In this document: piece by piece, positions 1 through 8,761 of the stretch
Position numbering within the stretch: position 1 is the stretch's first letter
Layout of the letters: each line of letters begins with the position of its first letter
Assembly (NCBI RefSeq): GCF_900312675.1
Contig: NZ_OMPC01000001.1
Coordinates: forward strand, 975,633-1,039,632
Reading direction: 5' to 3'
Length of the DNA: 64,000 nucleotides
DNA from: Aliivibrio sp. EL58
GTDB taxonomy: Bacteria > Pseudomonadota > Gammaproteobacteria > Enterobacterales > Vibrionaceae
Notes under the pieces: generated by a model
What the model saw: only the letters and a program-made list of their open reading frames with translations
The model's database searches: none
What the model was told of the DNA's origin: nothing
Made by a program: the position numbers and the translations under genes

Positions 1-816
1 TTAAAAGTTCCTAAATTAACAAAACTACCAGGCTCTCATTATCATATTTCAGGAGTGGCTAGCTTACGCGGTGAGTCTGTTCCTGTGATCGATTTACGAG
101 GAGCTATTGGGATGAAATCGATGGGTTGTGATGAAGAGGCGACATTAATTATCACAGAATATAATCGTACCACCCAAGGTTTTTTAGTTGGACAAGTTCA
201 AAATATTATAAATACGACTTGGGCAGATATTCAACCGCCACCTAAAACTGTTGGGCGTCATAACTATCTTACAGCAATCACTCAAGTTGAAGTTGAGCCA
301 AATGTTACTCGTATAGTCGAGATTATCGATGTAGAAAAAGTACTGGCAGAGATCATTGAGTATGATATTACTATTTCTGAAGGTGTATTAGATGAGAAGC
401 TTCTTGCCCACATGCATGGACGTAAAGTTCTTACTGTTGATGATTCGAGTACGGCTCGTGCTCAAGTTAGAAATACGTTGCAGCAGTTGGGTTTAGAAGT
501 TATTGAGTGCAGTGATGGGCTTCAGGCTCTGAATTTACTAAAAGGGTGGTGTAACGAAGGGAAAGTCGTTACGGATGAGATCTTATTAATGATTACTGAC
601 GCTGAAATGCCTGAGATGGATGGTTATAAACTGACACATGAAATTCGAAACGATCCTCGAATGAATGATCTTTTTATTACTCTGAATACGTCGTTGAGTG
701 GTAGTTTTAATGATGCAATGGTACAAAAAGTCGGCTGTGATCGTTTTATCTCTAAGTTTCAGCCGGATCTCATTGTTGGTGTAGTGCAAGATCGTCTTGC
801 TCAAATTATTAAATAA
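1..816 (+). CDS. cheV: Chemotaxis coupling protein CheV, 5' end outside window
   Basis: The reading frame is open from the first base, so only the last 271 residues are visible. The first part (about residues 1-125) is a CheW-like coupling domain with the motif GQVQNI. It is followed by a receiver domain starting at KVLTVDDSSTAR, with the likely phosphorylated Asp at about residue 200 in ITDAEMPEMDGY and a late conserved Lys in FISKF. CheW plus receiver is the CheV architecture: a cytoplasmic adaptor that links chemoreceptors to CheA and is tuned by phosphorylation. No other chemotaxis gene is visible, which fits the scattered stand-alone cheV genes of vibrios. The paralogue cannot be named from this fragment. 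Confidence 0.93.
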   Translation, partial: LKVPKLTKLPGSHYHISGVASLRGESVPVIDLRGAIGMKSMGCDEEATLIITEYNRTTQGFLVGQVQNIINTTWADIQPPPKTVGRHNYLTAITQVEVEPNVTRIVEIIDVEKVLAEIIEYDITISEGVLDEKLLAHMHGRKVLTVDDSSTARAQVRNTLQQLGLEVIECSDGLQALNLLKGWCNEGKVVTDEILLMITDAEMPEMDGYKLTHEIRNDPRMNDLFITLNTSLSGSFNDAMVQKVGCDRFISKFQPDLIVGVVQDRLAQIIK

Positions 817-996
817 TGGGTCAACCTGCTTATAAAAATAGGTGGGTTATATAAAGTATTGGTACGGTAAGCTGTATATTAAATGTGACAATTATGTTTG
901 GTTTTGGTAGAGTTCTGACAGTTCCATGACATTGGAGCGCATTAGAGCAAGGCACTTTGTCTTTTACACATCAAATTTAAGGTAGTTTGTTCGCAT

Positions 997-1095
997 ATGA
1001 TCTGGATGACATCCAAGTTAATAATTACGCTGATGGTTTTAGCGTATAGAACATATCACAAAGGACGTGTAAAATCTGAAGCTGAGCTTGATTAG
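997..1095 (+). CDS. Possible small membrane protein, 32 residues
   Basis: An ATG at 997 opens a 32-codon frame ending in TAG, just before the strong terminator at 1111-1140. The peptide has one hydrophobic stretch (SKLIITLMVLAY) followed by a basic and polar tail (RTYHKGRVKSEAELD). That is the usual layout of a single-pass small membrane protein with a cytoplasmic C-terminus. A possible ribosome-binding GGTAG lies about 12 bases upstream, which is rather far. I do not recognise a family. It could be a chance frame in an intergenic or small-RNA region. Confidence 0.3.
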   Translation: MIWMTSKLIITLMVLAYRTYHKGRVKSEAELD

Positions 1096-1110
1096 CTTAG
1101 TGGATAAATT

Positions 1111-1140
1111 AAAAAGGAGGCTTATGAGCCTCCTTTTTTT
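1111..1140. terminator. Strong intrinsic terminator between cheV and glgX
   Basis: The stem AGGAGGC/GCCTCCT with a four-base loop is flanked by an A-tract and a T-tract, so it can work in both directions. On the plus strand it ends whatever is transcribed through 820-1110. On the minus strand it would end the glgX transcript. Confidence 0.85.
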
Positions 1141-1182
1141 ATTGCGGTCTATTTATACCAATACTAGTGGTTATCTTTTTTC

Positions 1183-3138
1183 CTATTCGGCATTAAATAT
1201 CGCGATTGATAGTGGTGATAAGCTGTAATCGAAAATAAACTGTTTTGTGCTGGTTCTTGTATCTTGAGTATCACAGATTAAAGACCAGCGAGAGTATTTT
1301 TTGGGCTTTGGTAATTCAAAGCGTGTAGGCACATTTGATTGATTAATTATAATCAGTAATTCTTTTTCACCATTATAGATATTAAGGTGAAGGCATAAAG
1401 ATTCAGCACCATGCCAATCACTGTGTGTCATGTAGTTGCCTTCAGGTGTATACCATTCAACTTTTTGTTTCGTTCTATTTGAACCGCTAAATGCATTTAT
1501 AATAGGCACCATATGAGTTTGTCTAGCTTGGATCATTTCTGATAACCATGCTTTAAACTCTTGTGCTTCTTTATTTAATGTCCAATTTACCCAGCTAATA
1601 TCACTGTCTTGGCAGTAAGCGTTATTGTTACCTTGTTGAGTGTGTGAGCAATTATCAGCTGCAAGAAGGTGAGGGATCCCAAAACTAAATAATAACGTTG
1701 TCATCATATTGCGTTTCTGTTTCTCACGAAGGGCGATAATTCTAGGGTTACTTGTTGGTCCTTCAACACCATAGTTATCAGAACGATTGTCGCCATGGCC
1801 ATCTCTATTCTCTTCACCGTTAGCGTAATTATGACGCTCTTTATAGCTAACAAGGTCTTGAAGAGTAAATCCATCGTGGTAGCTAATATAGTTAACAGGA
1901 AGTTTATGTGGCCAACGAGAAGCGCTAACCAGATCTCGAGATCCCATAAGACGAGTCGCAATGGATTTTAGGTAATTTTGCTCCCCGCGCCAAAAACTCT
2001 TAGCGGTATCACGGAATTTATCGCTACACTCATTCCAACCATCAGGAAATTGGCCAACCTGATAGCCGTTAGGGCCAATATCCCATGGCTCTGCAATCAG
2101 TTTTACTTTTCTAAGGATCGGATCTTGAGCAACGGCTTTGAAGAACGCATTGTTAGGATTAAATTGGTCATACTTACGACCTAATGTCGCAGCTAAATCA
2201 AATCGGAAGCCATCAATATGGTAGTGCTCAACCCAATACCGCAAAGTATCCATAACTAGGTTTAAACTTGGTTGATGTGTAATGTCCAGCGTATTACCAC
2301 AACCGGTATAGTTAGTGTAATTACCATTATGGTGTAAGTAATAGTCTTGGTCTAAACCTTTTAGATTAAAGGTTGTTCCGCCATTACCACCTTCTGCTGT
2401 GTGGTTGTATACCACATCTAAGACCACCTCAATATTATTTTTATGTAATTCTCGTATCGCCGTTTTTAGCTCGCGAACTGCATCAGTTTTGGCATAGCGA
2501 GGATCTGGAGCCATAAAAGAGATAGGGTTATATCCCCAATAATTCACCATGTCCATTTCAAGTAAATGTGGTTCATGCATACAAGCAGCTACAGGAAGTA
2601 ATTGTACGGTAGTGATCCCTTGTTGCTTTAAGTGAGCGATGCAGGCAGCATCCGCTAAACCAAGATATGAACCTCTTACATCCTTATTAACTTCTGGGTT
2701 TAACAGCGTAAAGCCTTTTACGTGAGTTTCTAATAAGATGGTTTCTGCACGAGGGATCATTGGATTAGCAGTACCTTGCCAATCAAATTGGTCGTCGACA
2801 ACCACTGACTGAGCGAGTGTCCAACTTTGTTCTGCAGTGTAAGGTACTTGATAGTGAGGTGTATTTTTTAGTGCTTTTGCATAGGGGTCAAGTAAAAGAA
2901 GGGCTTCTTGGTCTTGAATGATTTTAAAGCCATAGGCGGTATTTTCTGTGATTCCATCGATAAAAGTATATTTTATAGAGGCGTACTCTGCGGTGAACGG
3001 GTATTCACAATATGTACCGTCATCATTAAAAATGATTAATGAAACGGGAGATGCGGAGGTGTGATGTACAGAAAAATTACAACCATCGCGAGTAAGTGTC
3101 GCACCAAGAGGGTACGGGAATGCATGATGTGTGTTCAC
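1183..3138 (-). CDS. glgX: Glycogen debranching enzyme GlgX / isoamylase-type GH13 protein
   Basis: The 651-residue protein matches the length and layout of E. coli GlgX. An N-terminal early-set (CBM48-like) domain (about 1-130) precedes a GH13 barrel. The catalytic triad is visible: nucleophile Asp314 in DGFRFDLA, acid/base Glu350 in LIAEPWD, and Asp422 in SYHDGFTL. The motif NANGEENRDG and the string HSQQGNNNAYCQD-type loop near residue 515 are typical of GlgX/isoamylase. It cleaves alpha-1,6 branches in glycogen or maltodextrin limit dextrins. The upstream frame opens at a TTG (3150), but GTG at 3138 is preferred because AGGAA sits four bases before it. It lies behind malK, separated by a hairpin, and so probably belongs to the maltodextrin regulon. 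Confidence 0.93.
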   Translation of the reverse strand: MNTHHAFPYPLGATLTRDGCNFSVHHTSASPVSLIIFNDDGTYCEYPFTAEYASIKYTFIDGITENTAYGFKIIQDQEALLLLDPYAKALKNTPHYQVPYTAEQSWTLAQSVVVDDQFDWQGTANPMIPRAETILLETHVKGFTLLNPEVNKDVRGSYLGLADAACIAHLKQQGITTVQLLPVAACMHEPHLLEMDMVNYWGYNPISFMAPDPRYAKTDAVRELKTAIRELHKNNIEVVLDVVYNHTAEGGNGGTTFNLKGLDQDYYLHHNGNYTNYTGCGNTLDITHQPSLNLVMDTLRYWVEHYHIDGFRFDLAATLGRKYDQFNPNNAFFKAVAQDPILRKVKLIAEPWDIGPNGYQVGQFPDGWNECSDKFRDTAKSFWRGEQNYLKSIATRLMGSRDLVSASRWPHKLPVNYISYHDGFTLQDLVSYKERHNYANGEENRDGHGDNRSDNYGVEGPTSNPRIIALREKQKRNMMTTLLFSFGIPHLLAADNCSHTQQGNNNAYCQDSDISWVNWTLNKEAQEFKAWLSEMIQARQTHMVPIINAFSGSNRTKQKVEWYTPEGNYMTHSDWHGAESLCLHLNIYNGEKELLIIINQSNVPTRFELPKPKKYSRWSLICDTQDTRTSTKQFIFDYSLSPLSIAIFNAE

Positions 3139-3159
3139 AATATTCCTCAAATAAACAAC

Positions 3160-3187
3160 AAAAGCCCAATTGCAGATTGGGCTTTTT
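3160..3187. terminator. Hairpin terminator between malK and glgX
   Basis: AAAAGCCCAAT and ATTGGGCTTTTT form an 11-base perfect stem with a five-base loop. On the minus strand it follows malK directly, with a T-rich tail, and lies before glgX. It may therefore reduce but not abolish read-through into glgX. Confidence 0.8.
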
Positions 3188-3204
3188 ATAATTAGTAACG
3201 TTTG

Positions 3205-4314
3205 TTAAGCGCCGACTTCTTTATAGAGCCTTTGGCATGCTTTTCCATCATTATGAAATAAATGGCATCGATTTGCAGGAATACCAATAGAGAAGGCATC
3301 GCCTGCTTCAATTAACGCTGTATCAGGGACACGGTATATCATATCGGCGTCAGCATCTTCAATTGTTAAATAAATTTGTGTTTCATATCCCAATTTTTCA
3401 ACAACTAAAACATCTCCTTTAATAACTGCGTCGCCATTTTCAGCAGCAACTAAGTGCTCAGGACGAATACCTAGTGACATTCTTTCACCACGAGTGACCT
3501 GTGTTCCATCGACTGGGATCCAAAATGAAGCGCCGTTCTTAAATTGAACCTTAACTTGATTCTTCTCAACATCTTCAATGAAGACACTAATAAAGTTCAT
3601 TTTAGGAGAGCCAATAAAGCCAGCCACAAAACGGTTTTTTGGGTAATGGTACAGTTCTAATGGCGCGCCAACTTGAGAAACATACCCGCCATCTAGTACC
3701 ACAATTTTTTCAGCCATTGTCATTGCTTCGACCTGATCATGGGTAACGTAGATCATGGTGCAACCTAGTTTTTTATGCAGTTTGGCAATTTCGATACGCA
3801 TTTGAACACGTAATGCCGCATCAAGGTTTGATAAAGGCTCATCAAGAAGAAAAACGTCTGGTTGAGACACCAAAGTACGACCGATAGCAACACGTTGGCG
3901 TTGACCACCAGAAAGTGCTTTAGGTTGACGTTCTAGTAAATGACCTAGCTGTAGGATATCAGCAGCGTGATCAACACGTTTTTTGATTTCAGATTTATCT
4001 GCTTTTGCTAACTTCAAGCCAAAAGACATGTTATCAAACAAGTTTAAATGTGGATAAAGCGCATAAGACTGGAAAACCATACCTACGCCACGTTTAGAAG
4101 GTTCGACATCATTCATGCGCTTTTCACCCATGTATAAGTCGCCAGACGTAATGTCTTCTAAACCCGCGATACAACGTAATAATGTTGATTTACCACAGCC
4201 CGATGGCCCAACAAAAACAACAAATTCACCAGAGTTTATATCTAAATCAATATTCTTCGAGATTTTAACGTCGCCATAGGATTTGCAAACGTTACGTAAA
4301 GTGACACTCGTCAT
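3205..4314 (-). CDS. malK: Maltose/maltodextrin ABC transporter ATPase MalK
   Basis: The 369-residue protein aligns by eye along its whole length with E. coli MalK (371 residues). The ATPase domain has Walker [10 protein letters not shown], signature LSGGQRQR, Walker B VFLLDEP and the switch His in YVTHDQVEA. The C-terminal regulatory domain contains GSPKMNF and SLGIRPEHL. MalK dimers power MalFG and, in the enteric system, also bind MalT and glucose-specific EIIA. Start: the frame can be extended to 4329, but ATG 4314 gives the usual MTSV-type N-terminus and has GAGGAT seven bases upstream. It is divergent from malE across a shared regulatory region. Confidence 0.97.
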   Translation of the reverse strand: MTSVTLRNVCKSYGDVKISKNIDLDINSGEFVVFVGPSGCGKSTLLRCIAGLEDITSGDLYMGEKRMNDVEPSKRGVGMVFQSYALYPHLNLFDNMSFGLKLAKADKSEIKKRVDHAADILQLGHLLERQPKALSGGQRQRVAIGRTLVSQPDVFLLDEPLSNLDAALRVQMRIEIAKLHKKLGCTMIYVTHDQVEAMTMAEKIVVLDGGYVSQVGAPLELYHYPKNRFVAGFIGSPKMNFISVFIEDVEKNQVKVQFKNGASFWIPVDGTQVTRGERMSLGIRPEHLVAAENGDAVIKGDVLVVEKLGYETQIYLTIEDADADMIYRVPDTALIEAGDAFSIGIPANRCHLFHNDGKACQRLYKEVGA

Positions 4315-4347
4315 TGTGTCTATCCTCATTTAATTTTAAATAATTTT

Positions 4348-4372
4348 TACCAACTACTTATTCAGTTTGGTA
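4348..4372. repeat. Short ATACCAA-type inverted repeat upstream of malK
   Basis: TACCAA at 4348-4353 and TTGGTA at 4367-4372 form a short inverted repeat resembling the ends of the larger ATACCAAYC elements at 5997, 32619 and 42546. It lies in the malK leader and may be a remnant of that family. Confidence 0.4.
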
Positions 4373-4419
4373 TTAGCTAAGCGCTTTTATAGTGTCATTC
4401 TTATGCAAAAGGAGGCGTT

Positions 4420-4468
4420 CGTCATCCTCCTCCTTCTTCTTTTTTTTGGGGGAGTAGGGGGGAGGAGT
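4420..4468. promoter_or_regulatory. Cluster of MalT-box-like sites in the malK-malE divergent region
   Basis: The MalT box is roughly GGGGAKGAGG. GGGGAGTAGG at 4449-4458 and GGGGAGGAGT at 4459-4468 each match 9 of 10 positions on the plus strand, as adjacent direct repeats. A minus-strand copy, GAGGATGACG (4420-4429), matches 8 of 10. A weaker GAGGATGATT lies at 4629-4638. Arrays of such boxes between malK and malE are the known arrangement in enterics. I infer MalT-dependent activation in both directions. Confidence 0.65.
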
Positions 4469-4525
4469 ACTTAGATCACGTTTTTAATAAATGTCGACGG
4501 AGTTCAAAGTTTTTTTAAAATTCAA

Positions 4526-4571
4526 CGTGAATAAGATCTCATTTAGGAATGCTTTTGTGAGCTGGCTCAAC
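4526..4571. promoter_or_regulatory. Two CRP-like sites between malK and malE
   Basis: CGTGA-N6-TCTCA (4526-4541) matches 8 of 10 consensus half-site bases, and TGTGA-N6-TCAAC (4556-4571) about 8 of 10. They lie between the MalT-like boxes and malE, where CRP sites are found in the enteric malEp-malKp region. Catabolite control of the divergent mal operons is the natural inference. Confidence 0.5.
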
Positions 4572-4739
4572 TCTAATCTAGATTAAGATCACGCTTTTAA
4601 GTGACAAGTGAAAAGGCGTAGAGAGTAGGAGGATGATTAAAGGGGCGTAATTACCGAAAATACATCCTGAAAATTGAATCATCACCTATTTTTACCTAAC
4701 CCTACGGATGATTCGCTAATTATAAAGGAAGGATTCACA

Positions 4740-5924
4740 ATGAAAAAAGTCCTCAGCACTGTCGCTTTATGCACAATGGCAGCTCTTGGTTCAATCAATG
4801 CTTCTGCAGCAATCGAAGAAGGTCAACTAACGATTTGGGTGACTGGTGATAAAGCCTACGAAGGTATGGCGGAAGTAGGTAAACGTTTTGAAGAAGATAC
4901 AGGCATTAAAGTGACTGTTTCTTTCCCTGATAAAGCGGAAGAGAAATTTCCTCAAGTAGCGGCAACCGGTGATGGTCCAGACATGATCTTCTATGCGCAT
5001 GACCGTTTTGGTGGTTTTGCTGAAGCAGGTTTATTAGCGGAAATTAAACCATCTGAAGAATTGAAATCTGAAATTGTGGACTTTGCATGGGATGCCGTTG
5101 AATACAAAGGTAAAACAATCGCATATCCAGTGGCGATTGAATCAGTCTCTCTAATTTACAATAAAGCATTAGTAAAAACGCCACCAAAAAACTGGGAAGA
5201 TATTCCTGCGTTAGATAAAGAATTAATGAAGAATGGTCAAAAAGCAATTATGTGGCCTTTACGTGGTGGTGCTTATTTCACATGGCCTTTATTAGCGGCT
5301 GACGGTGGTTATGCCTTTAAGAAAACAGCCGATGGCTATGATGTTAAGAACGCAGGTGTAAACCAAAAAGGCGTTCAAGATGCAATGAGCTTTATTGAGA
5401 CCATGGTAAAAGACAAAACGATTTCAGCTGATATGGATTACTCAGTGGCTGAATCTGAATTTGTAAAAGGTAACGTTGCTATGATGATCAACGGTCCTTG
5501 GGGCTGGGCGAACGTTGAAAAAGCAGGCATCGATTATGGTGTAACAACACTGCCTAAGTTCCACGGACAAGCGTCTAAACCATTCGTTGGTGTTTGGGTT
5601 GGTGGTATCAGTGCTGTTTCTCCAAACAAAGATCTAGCGGTTGAATTCTTTGAAAGCTACTTATTGACGGATGAAGGTCTAAAAAGCTTAAACGATGATA
5701 AACCACTAGGTGCCGTAGCATTAAACTCTTTCCAAGAGCAACTAGGTAATGACCCACGTATCGCAGCAACAATGGACAATGCAATGAATGGTGAAATTAT
5801 GCCAAACATTCCAGAGTTCACAACGTTCTGGTACAGCATGGAAGAAGCTATTGGTAATGTGGTTGATGGTCGTCAAATGATTGGTGATGCACTAACTGCT
5901 GCTGAACAGCGCATGACAAAATAA
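4740..5924 (+). CDS. malE: Periplasmic maltose/maltodextrin-binding protein MalE
   Basis: The 394-residue precursor has a classical signal peptide of about 24 residues ending ASA-AIEEG. The mature start [17 protein letters not shown] is diagnostic of the maltose-binding protein. Further MalE hallmarks are [19 protein letters not shown] and MINGPWGW. It binds maltodextrins in the periplasm and delivers them to MalFGK2. The frame can be read from 4674, but ATG 4740 is chosen because AAGGAAGG precedes it and the signal peptide starts there. It is first in malE-malF-malG, followed by a stem-loop that probably lets it be expressed more highly than the permease genes. Confidence 0.97.
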   Translation: MKKVLSTVALCTMAALGSINASAAIEEGQLTIWVTGDKAYEGMAEVGKRFEEDTGIKVTVSFPDKAEEKFPQVAATGDGPDMIFYAHDRFGGFAEAGLLAEIKPSEELKSEIVDFAWDAVEYKGKTIAYPVAIESVSLIYNKALVKTPPKNWEDIPALDKELMKNGQKAIMWPLRGGAYFTWPLLAADGGYAFKKTADGYDVKNAGVNQKGVQDAMSFIETMVKDKTISADMDYSVAESEFVKGNVAMMINGPWGWANVEKAGIDYGVTTLPKFHGQASKPFVGVWVGGISAVSPNKDLAVEFFESYLLTDEGLKSLNDDKPLGAVALNSFQEQLGNDPRIAATMDNAMNGEIMPNIPEFTTFWYSMEEAIGNVVDGRQMIGDALTAAEQRMTK

Positions 5925-5936
5925 ATAGAATCTTTT

Positions 5937-5967
5937 GAGAGAGGGAGCCTATCTATCTCCTTCTCTC
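5937..5967 (+). promoter_or_regulatory. Intercistronic stem-loop after malE
   Basis: GAGAGAGGGAG (5937-5947) pairs with CTCCTTCTCTC (5957-5967) over 11 positions with one wobble and a nine-base loop. No T-tract follows, so it looks like an mRNA-stabilising or attenuating hairpin rather than a terminator. In E. coli, REP elements at this place protect malE mRNA. Here a different sequence may do the same job. Confidence 0.55.
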
Positions 5968-5996
5968 GTTTGACTAAATCAACTTCTCATCAATGC

Positions 5997-6048
5997 ATAC
6001 CACTCTACTAAGTTTGTTTCCTAATTAATTGACTTACTAGGTTGGTAT
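5997..6048. repeat. ATACCA-type inverted repeat in the malE-malF gap
   Basis: ATACCACTCTACTAAGT (5997-6013) is inverted at 6032-6048 with three mismatches over 17 bases. The ends match the ATACCAAYC repeat family seen at 32619-32666 and 42546-42720. This is a short, internally deleted form. Confidence 0.6.
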
Positions 6049-6070
6049 TTTTAAAAAGGTCTTGGAGTTT

Positions 6071-7615
6071 ATGACAACAGCAGTCGCTTCGCATACAAAT
6101 TATAAATCATTAGCAAAGTGGGGTTTATTATCCGCTATTGCTGCAATAAATGGCTATGTATGCGTACTTATGTATTCTCGTGGTGAAACTGCATTTGCAA
6201 TGTTAACTTTGGTATTAACATCGCTAGCCGTTTATGTGTTTGGCAGTAAAAAAACGTATGCTCACAGATATACCTTTCCTGGTATTGCGGGCATGATTTT
6301 ATTTATAATTTTCCCATTGGTTTACACTATTGGTTTAGCGTTCACCAATTATAGTGCCACTAACCAACTCACGTTAGAGCGAGCACAAACGGTACAGCTT
6401 TCAAAAACATTCCAAAGTGGGAAGAGTTATAAGTTTCAGTTAATGAATCAAGGTAATGGTTACGCGTTAACCATCAAAGATTCAGGAGAGTTATTTGCAA
6501 CTGAAACGTTTGATTTAGCCAATGCGGTTGAACGTGATCTTGTATTGGCTCCTGTTGAGTCAATAAAAGGCAAGAAAGCAAAAATTAAAGAGATTATTGC
6601 GAAGCGCCCTAGCTTGAATTTAATTACGTTGTCTTTGCCTTCTGGCGAAAGTATTAAGATGAGTGGTTTACGTAAATTTGCTGCAGTAGGACCTTTATTT
6701 GTTCTGCAAGATGATGGCGAAACACTTTATAACAACAAAACAGAAACCTATTTTAAAGCAAATCATGAAACAGGTTTCTATCAAGAAGTTAACGATAATG
6801 ATGTTTTTGTTGGTGATCCTATTTCTCCTGGTTTTGTTGTTAACGTTGGTGCTGCTAACTTTGAACGAATTTGGAAAGATGATGGTATTAAAGAACCGTT
6901 CATTAGTATCTTTATTTGGACGGTGATCTTTGCTACTTGTACCGTTGTTTTCACTCTAGCAATAGGTTTGGTTCTTGCTGCGGTAGTGCAGTGGGAAGAG
7001 CTTAAAGGTCGTGCCGTTTACCGTTTGTTGTTAATTCTTCCTTATGCGGTTCCGGCGTTTATTTCTATCCTGATTTTCCGTGGTCTCTTTAACCAAAGTT
7101 TTGGTGAGATCAATATGCTGCTTGATAGTATGTTTGGTATTCAACCTAATTGGTTCTCAGACCCGTTCACAGCAAAAACAATGGTATTAATTGTGAACAC
7201 TTGGCTAGGCTTCCCTTACATGATGATCCTATGTATGGGTCTATTGAAATCGATTCCAGAAGAGCTTTATGAAGCTTCAGCTATTGATGGTGCCGGACCA
7301 ATTCAAAACTTTTTCAATATCACAGTGCCAATGATGGTTAAACCATTAACACCGCTATTGATTGCCGCTTTTGCTTTTAACTTCAATAACTTTGTAATGA
7401 TTGCGCTATTAACTAAAGGTGGTCCAAATATGATTGGAACCACAGAGCCTGCAGGTTATACCGACTTATTAGTAAGTTACACGTACCGAATCGCATTTGA
7501 AGGCAGTGGTGGTCAAGACTTTGGTTTAGCAAGTGCTATTGCAACGCTTATATTCTTATTAGTTGGTGGCTTAGCGTTACTAAACCTACGCTTCACTAAA
7601 TTATCAAATAACTAG
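6071..7615 (+). CDS. malF: Maltose ABC transporter permease MalF
   Basis: The 514-residue protein has the same length as E. coli MalF and follows its sequence closely. It has N-terminal membrane segments, a large periplasmic P2 loop (about 90-270), then the core permease segments. The EAA coupling loop (YEASAIDGAGPIQNFF) and the ending QDFGLASAIATLIFLL are conserved. With MalG it forms the channel powered by MalK. The upstream TTG extension at 6062 is rejected because ATG 6071 fits the family. Translation may be modest, since GGAG lies only three bases before the ATG. Confidence 0.96.
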   Translation: MTTAVASHTNYKSLAKWGLLSAIAAINGYVCVLMYSRGETAFAMLTLVLTSLAVYVFGSKKTYAHRYTFPGIAGMILFIIFPLVYTIGLAFTNYSATNQLTLERAQTVQLSKTFQSGKSYKFQLMNQGNGYALTIKDSGELFATETFDLANAVERDLVLAPVESIKGKKAKIKEIIAKRPSLNLITLSLPSGESIKMSGLRKFAAVGPLFVLQDDGETLYNNKTETYFKANHETGFYQEVNDNDVFVGDPISPGFVVNVGAANFERIWKDDGIKEPFISIFIWTVIFATCTVVFTLAIGLVLAAVVQWEELKGRAVYRLLLILPYAVPAFISILIFRGLFNQSFGEINMLLDSMFGIQPNWFSDPFTAKTMVLIVNTWLGFPYMMILCMGLLKSIPEELYEASAIDGAGPIQNFFNITVPMMVKPLTPLLIAAFAFNFNNFVMIALLTKGGPNMIGTTEPAGYTDLLVSYTYRIAFEGSGGQDFGLASAIATLIFLLVGGLALLNLRFTKLSNN

Positions 7616-7646
7616 TCGTTAAAATAATAAATAAGGATTCATTGAT

Positions 7647-8537
7647 ATGCCAATGGTTCAAGGAAAAAACTTAAAATATCGTGTTTGGGCAACTCATGTA
7701 GCTATGTGGATTTTTTTAGCGATGATCATTTTCCCATTACTAATGGTTATTACTATTTCATTCCGTGAAGGTAACTTTGCAACAGGGAGTATTATTCCTG
7801 AGAATCCATCATTAGAACACTGGAAACTAGCGTTAGGTATTGCGGTAGAGCATGCTGATGGAACAACGACTCAACCTCCATTTCCTGTTTTAACTTGGTT
7901 ATGGAATTCAATTAAAGTCGCTGCGATAAGCTCTGTATTAATCGTTGTGTTATCTACAACCAGTGCGTATGCCTTTGCTCGACTACGTTTTAAAGGAAAA
8001 GAAACTATACTGAAAGGAATGATGATTTTTCAAATGTTCCCAGCGGTACTAGCGCTTGTTGCTTTATATGCTTTATTTGACAAACTAGGCCAATACATTC
8101 CATTTTTAGGGCTAAATACCCACGGTGGACTTGTATTTGCTTATCTTGGTGGTATAGCACTGCATGTGTGGACGATTAAAGGTTACTTTGAAACCATTGA
8201 TAACTCATTAGAAGAGGCGGCTGCGTTAGATGGCGCTACACCATGGCAGGCATTCCGTCTTGTGTTGCTTCCGCTATCTGTGCCAATTTTGGCTGTTGTG
8301 TTTATTTTATCTTTTATTGGGGTAATAACAGAGGTTCCTGTAGCATCTTTACTACTTTCTGATGTAAACTCGTACACATTAGCAGTTGGTATGCAACAGT
8401 ATTTATACCCTCAGAACTACTTATGGGGCGATTTTGCGGCAGCTGCTGTATTATCAGCATTACCTATTACATTGGTTTTCTTACTTGCTCAGAAGTTTCT
8501 TGTGGGTGGTTTGACAGCCGGTGGTGTAAAAGGATAA
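7647..8537 (+). CDS. malG: Maltose ABC transporter permease MalG
   Basis: The 296 residues equal the enteric MalG length. The EAA loop [16 protein letters not shown] and the ending [12 protein letters not shown] are near-identical to E. coli. Six membrane segments can be read. It pairs with MalF in the inner membrane for maltodextrin uptake. AAGGA lies ten bases before the ATG, and the gene follows malF by 31 bases with no terminator, so malE-malF-malG is one operon. Confidence 0.97.
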   Translation: MPMVQGKNLKYRVWATHVAMWIFLAMIIFPLLMVITISFREGNFATGSIIPENPSLEHWKLALGIAVEHADGTTTQPPFPVLTWLWNSIKVAAISSVLIVVLSTTSAYAFARLRFKGKETILKGMMIFQMFPAVLALVALYALFDKLGQYIPFLGLNTHGGLVFAYLGGIALHVWTIKGYFETIDNSLEEAAALDGATPWQAFRLVLLPLSVPILAVVFILSFIGVITEVPVASLLLSDVNSYTLAVGMQQYLYPQNYLWGDFAAAAVLSALPITLVFLLAQKFLVGGLTAGGVKG

Positions 8538-8594
8538 CGATAATTATACGGACCCGACACATTTTGGGCAGGGTCCATTTGCGTGAAGAGCTTT

Positions 8595-8660
8595 ATGATG
8601 GTTTGGTCGCCGATCGGTAAAGTGTTCAGCGCAGTATTGGCATTACGCATAGCTGGGTAA
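8595..8660 (+). CDS. Possible 21-residue peptide inside the candidate small RNA
   Basis: ATGATG at 8595 opens a 21-residue frame, MMVWSPIGKVFSAVLALRIAG, ending in TAA. GAAGAG lies four to five bases upstream. The peptide is short and hydrophobic with two basic residues, so it could touch the inner membrane, as SgrT does when it blocks a glucose permease. The pairing-like core AGTATTGG lies inside this frame, unlike E. coli SgrS, where peptide and pairing region are separate. It may be a chance frame. Confidence 0.33.
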   Translation: MMVWSPIGKVFSAVLALRIAG

Positions 8661-8695
8661 GTGTTGCAGGATGCAACTTTACTTCTTGTAATCAG

Positions 8696-8724
8696 AGCCT
8701 GGGTATTACCACTCAGGCTTTTTT
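8696..8724 (+). terminator. Terminator of malEFG / candidate small RNA
   Basis: AGCCTGGG (8696-8703) pairs with CTCAGGCT (8712-8719), with one wobble and an eight-base loop, followed by six T. It would end the malEFG message and any small RNA released from its 3' end. Confidence 0.85.
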
Positions 8725-8761
8725 CTATCTAAAAGTTAGACATATGAAAAGAAGGGAAGGG

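Larger units (their letters stand above)
817..1182. other. Gap between cheV and glgX
   Basis: This 366-base gap contains no long frame. A weak imperfect hairpin follows cheV at about 823-847, with no T-tract. A possible 32-codon gene (997-1095) is followed by a strong terminator (1111-1140). The half-palindrome ATACCAATACTAGTGGTTAT at 1155-1174 resembles the ATACCAAYC repeats found elsewhere in the window. No obvious sigma-70 promoter was recognised. Confidence 0.5.
8551..8724 (+). ncRNA. Candidate SgrS-like dual-function small RNA after malG
   Basis: The sequence downstream of malG is structured and ends in a good terminator. GGACCC (8552-8557) is inverted as GGGTCC (8573-8578). A 21-codon frame (8595-8660) follows, then another hairpin-prone stretch and a stem ending in TTTTTT at 8724. 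The core AGTATTGG (about 8633-8640) equals the part of E. coli SgrS that pairs with ptsG mRNA. The order hairpin, short peptide frame, pairing core, terminator also matches SgrS/SgrT. The peptide does not clearly resemble SgrT. It could instead be the processed 3' end of the malEFG mRNA. I see no certain promoter. Confidence 0.4.

Noticed and set aside
2-1140. Additional chemotaxis genes beside cheV
   Set aside because: No cheA, cheW, cheY or receptor frame is found nearby, so the locus is a stand-alone cheV.
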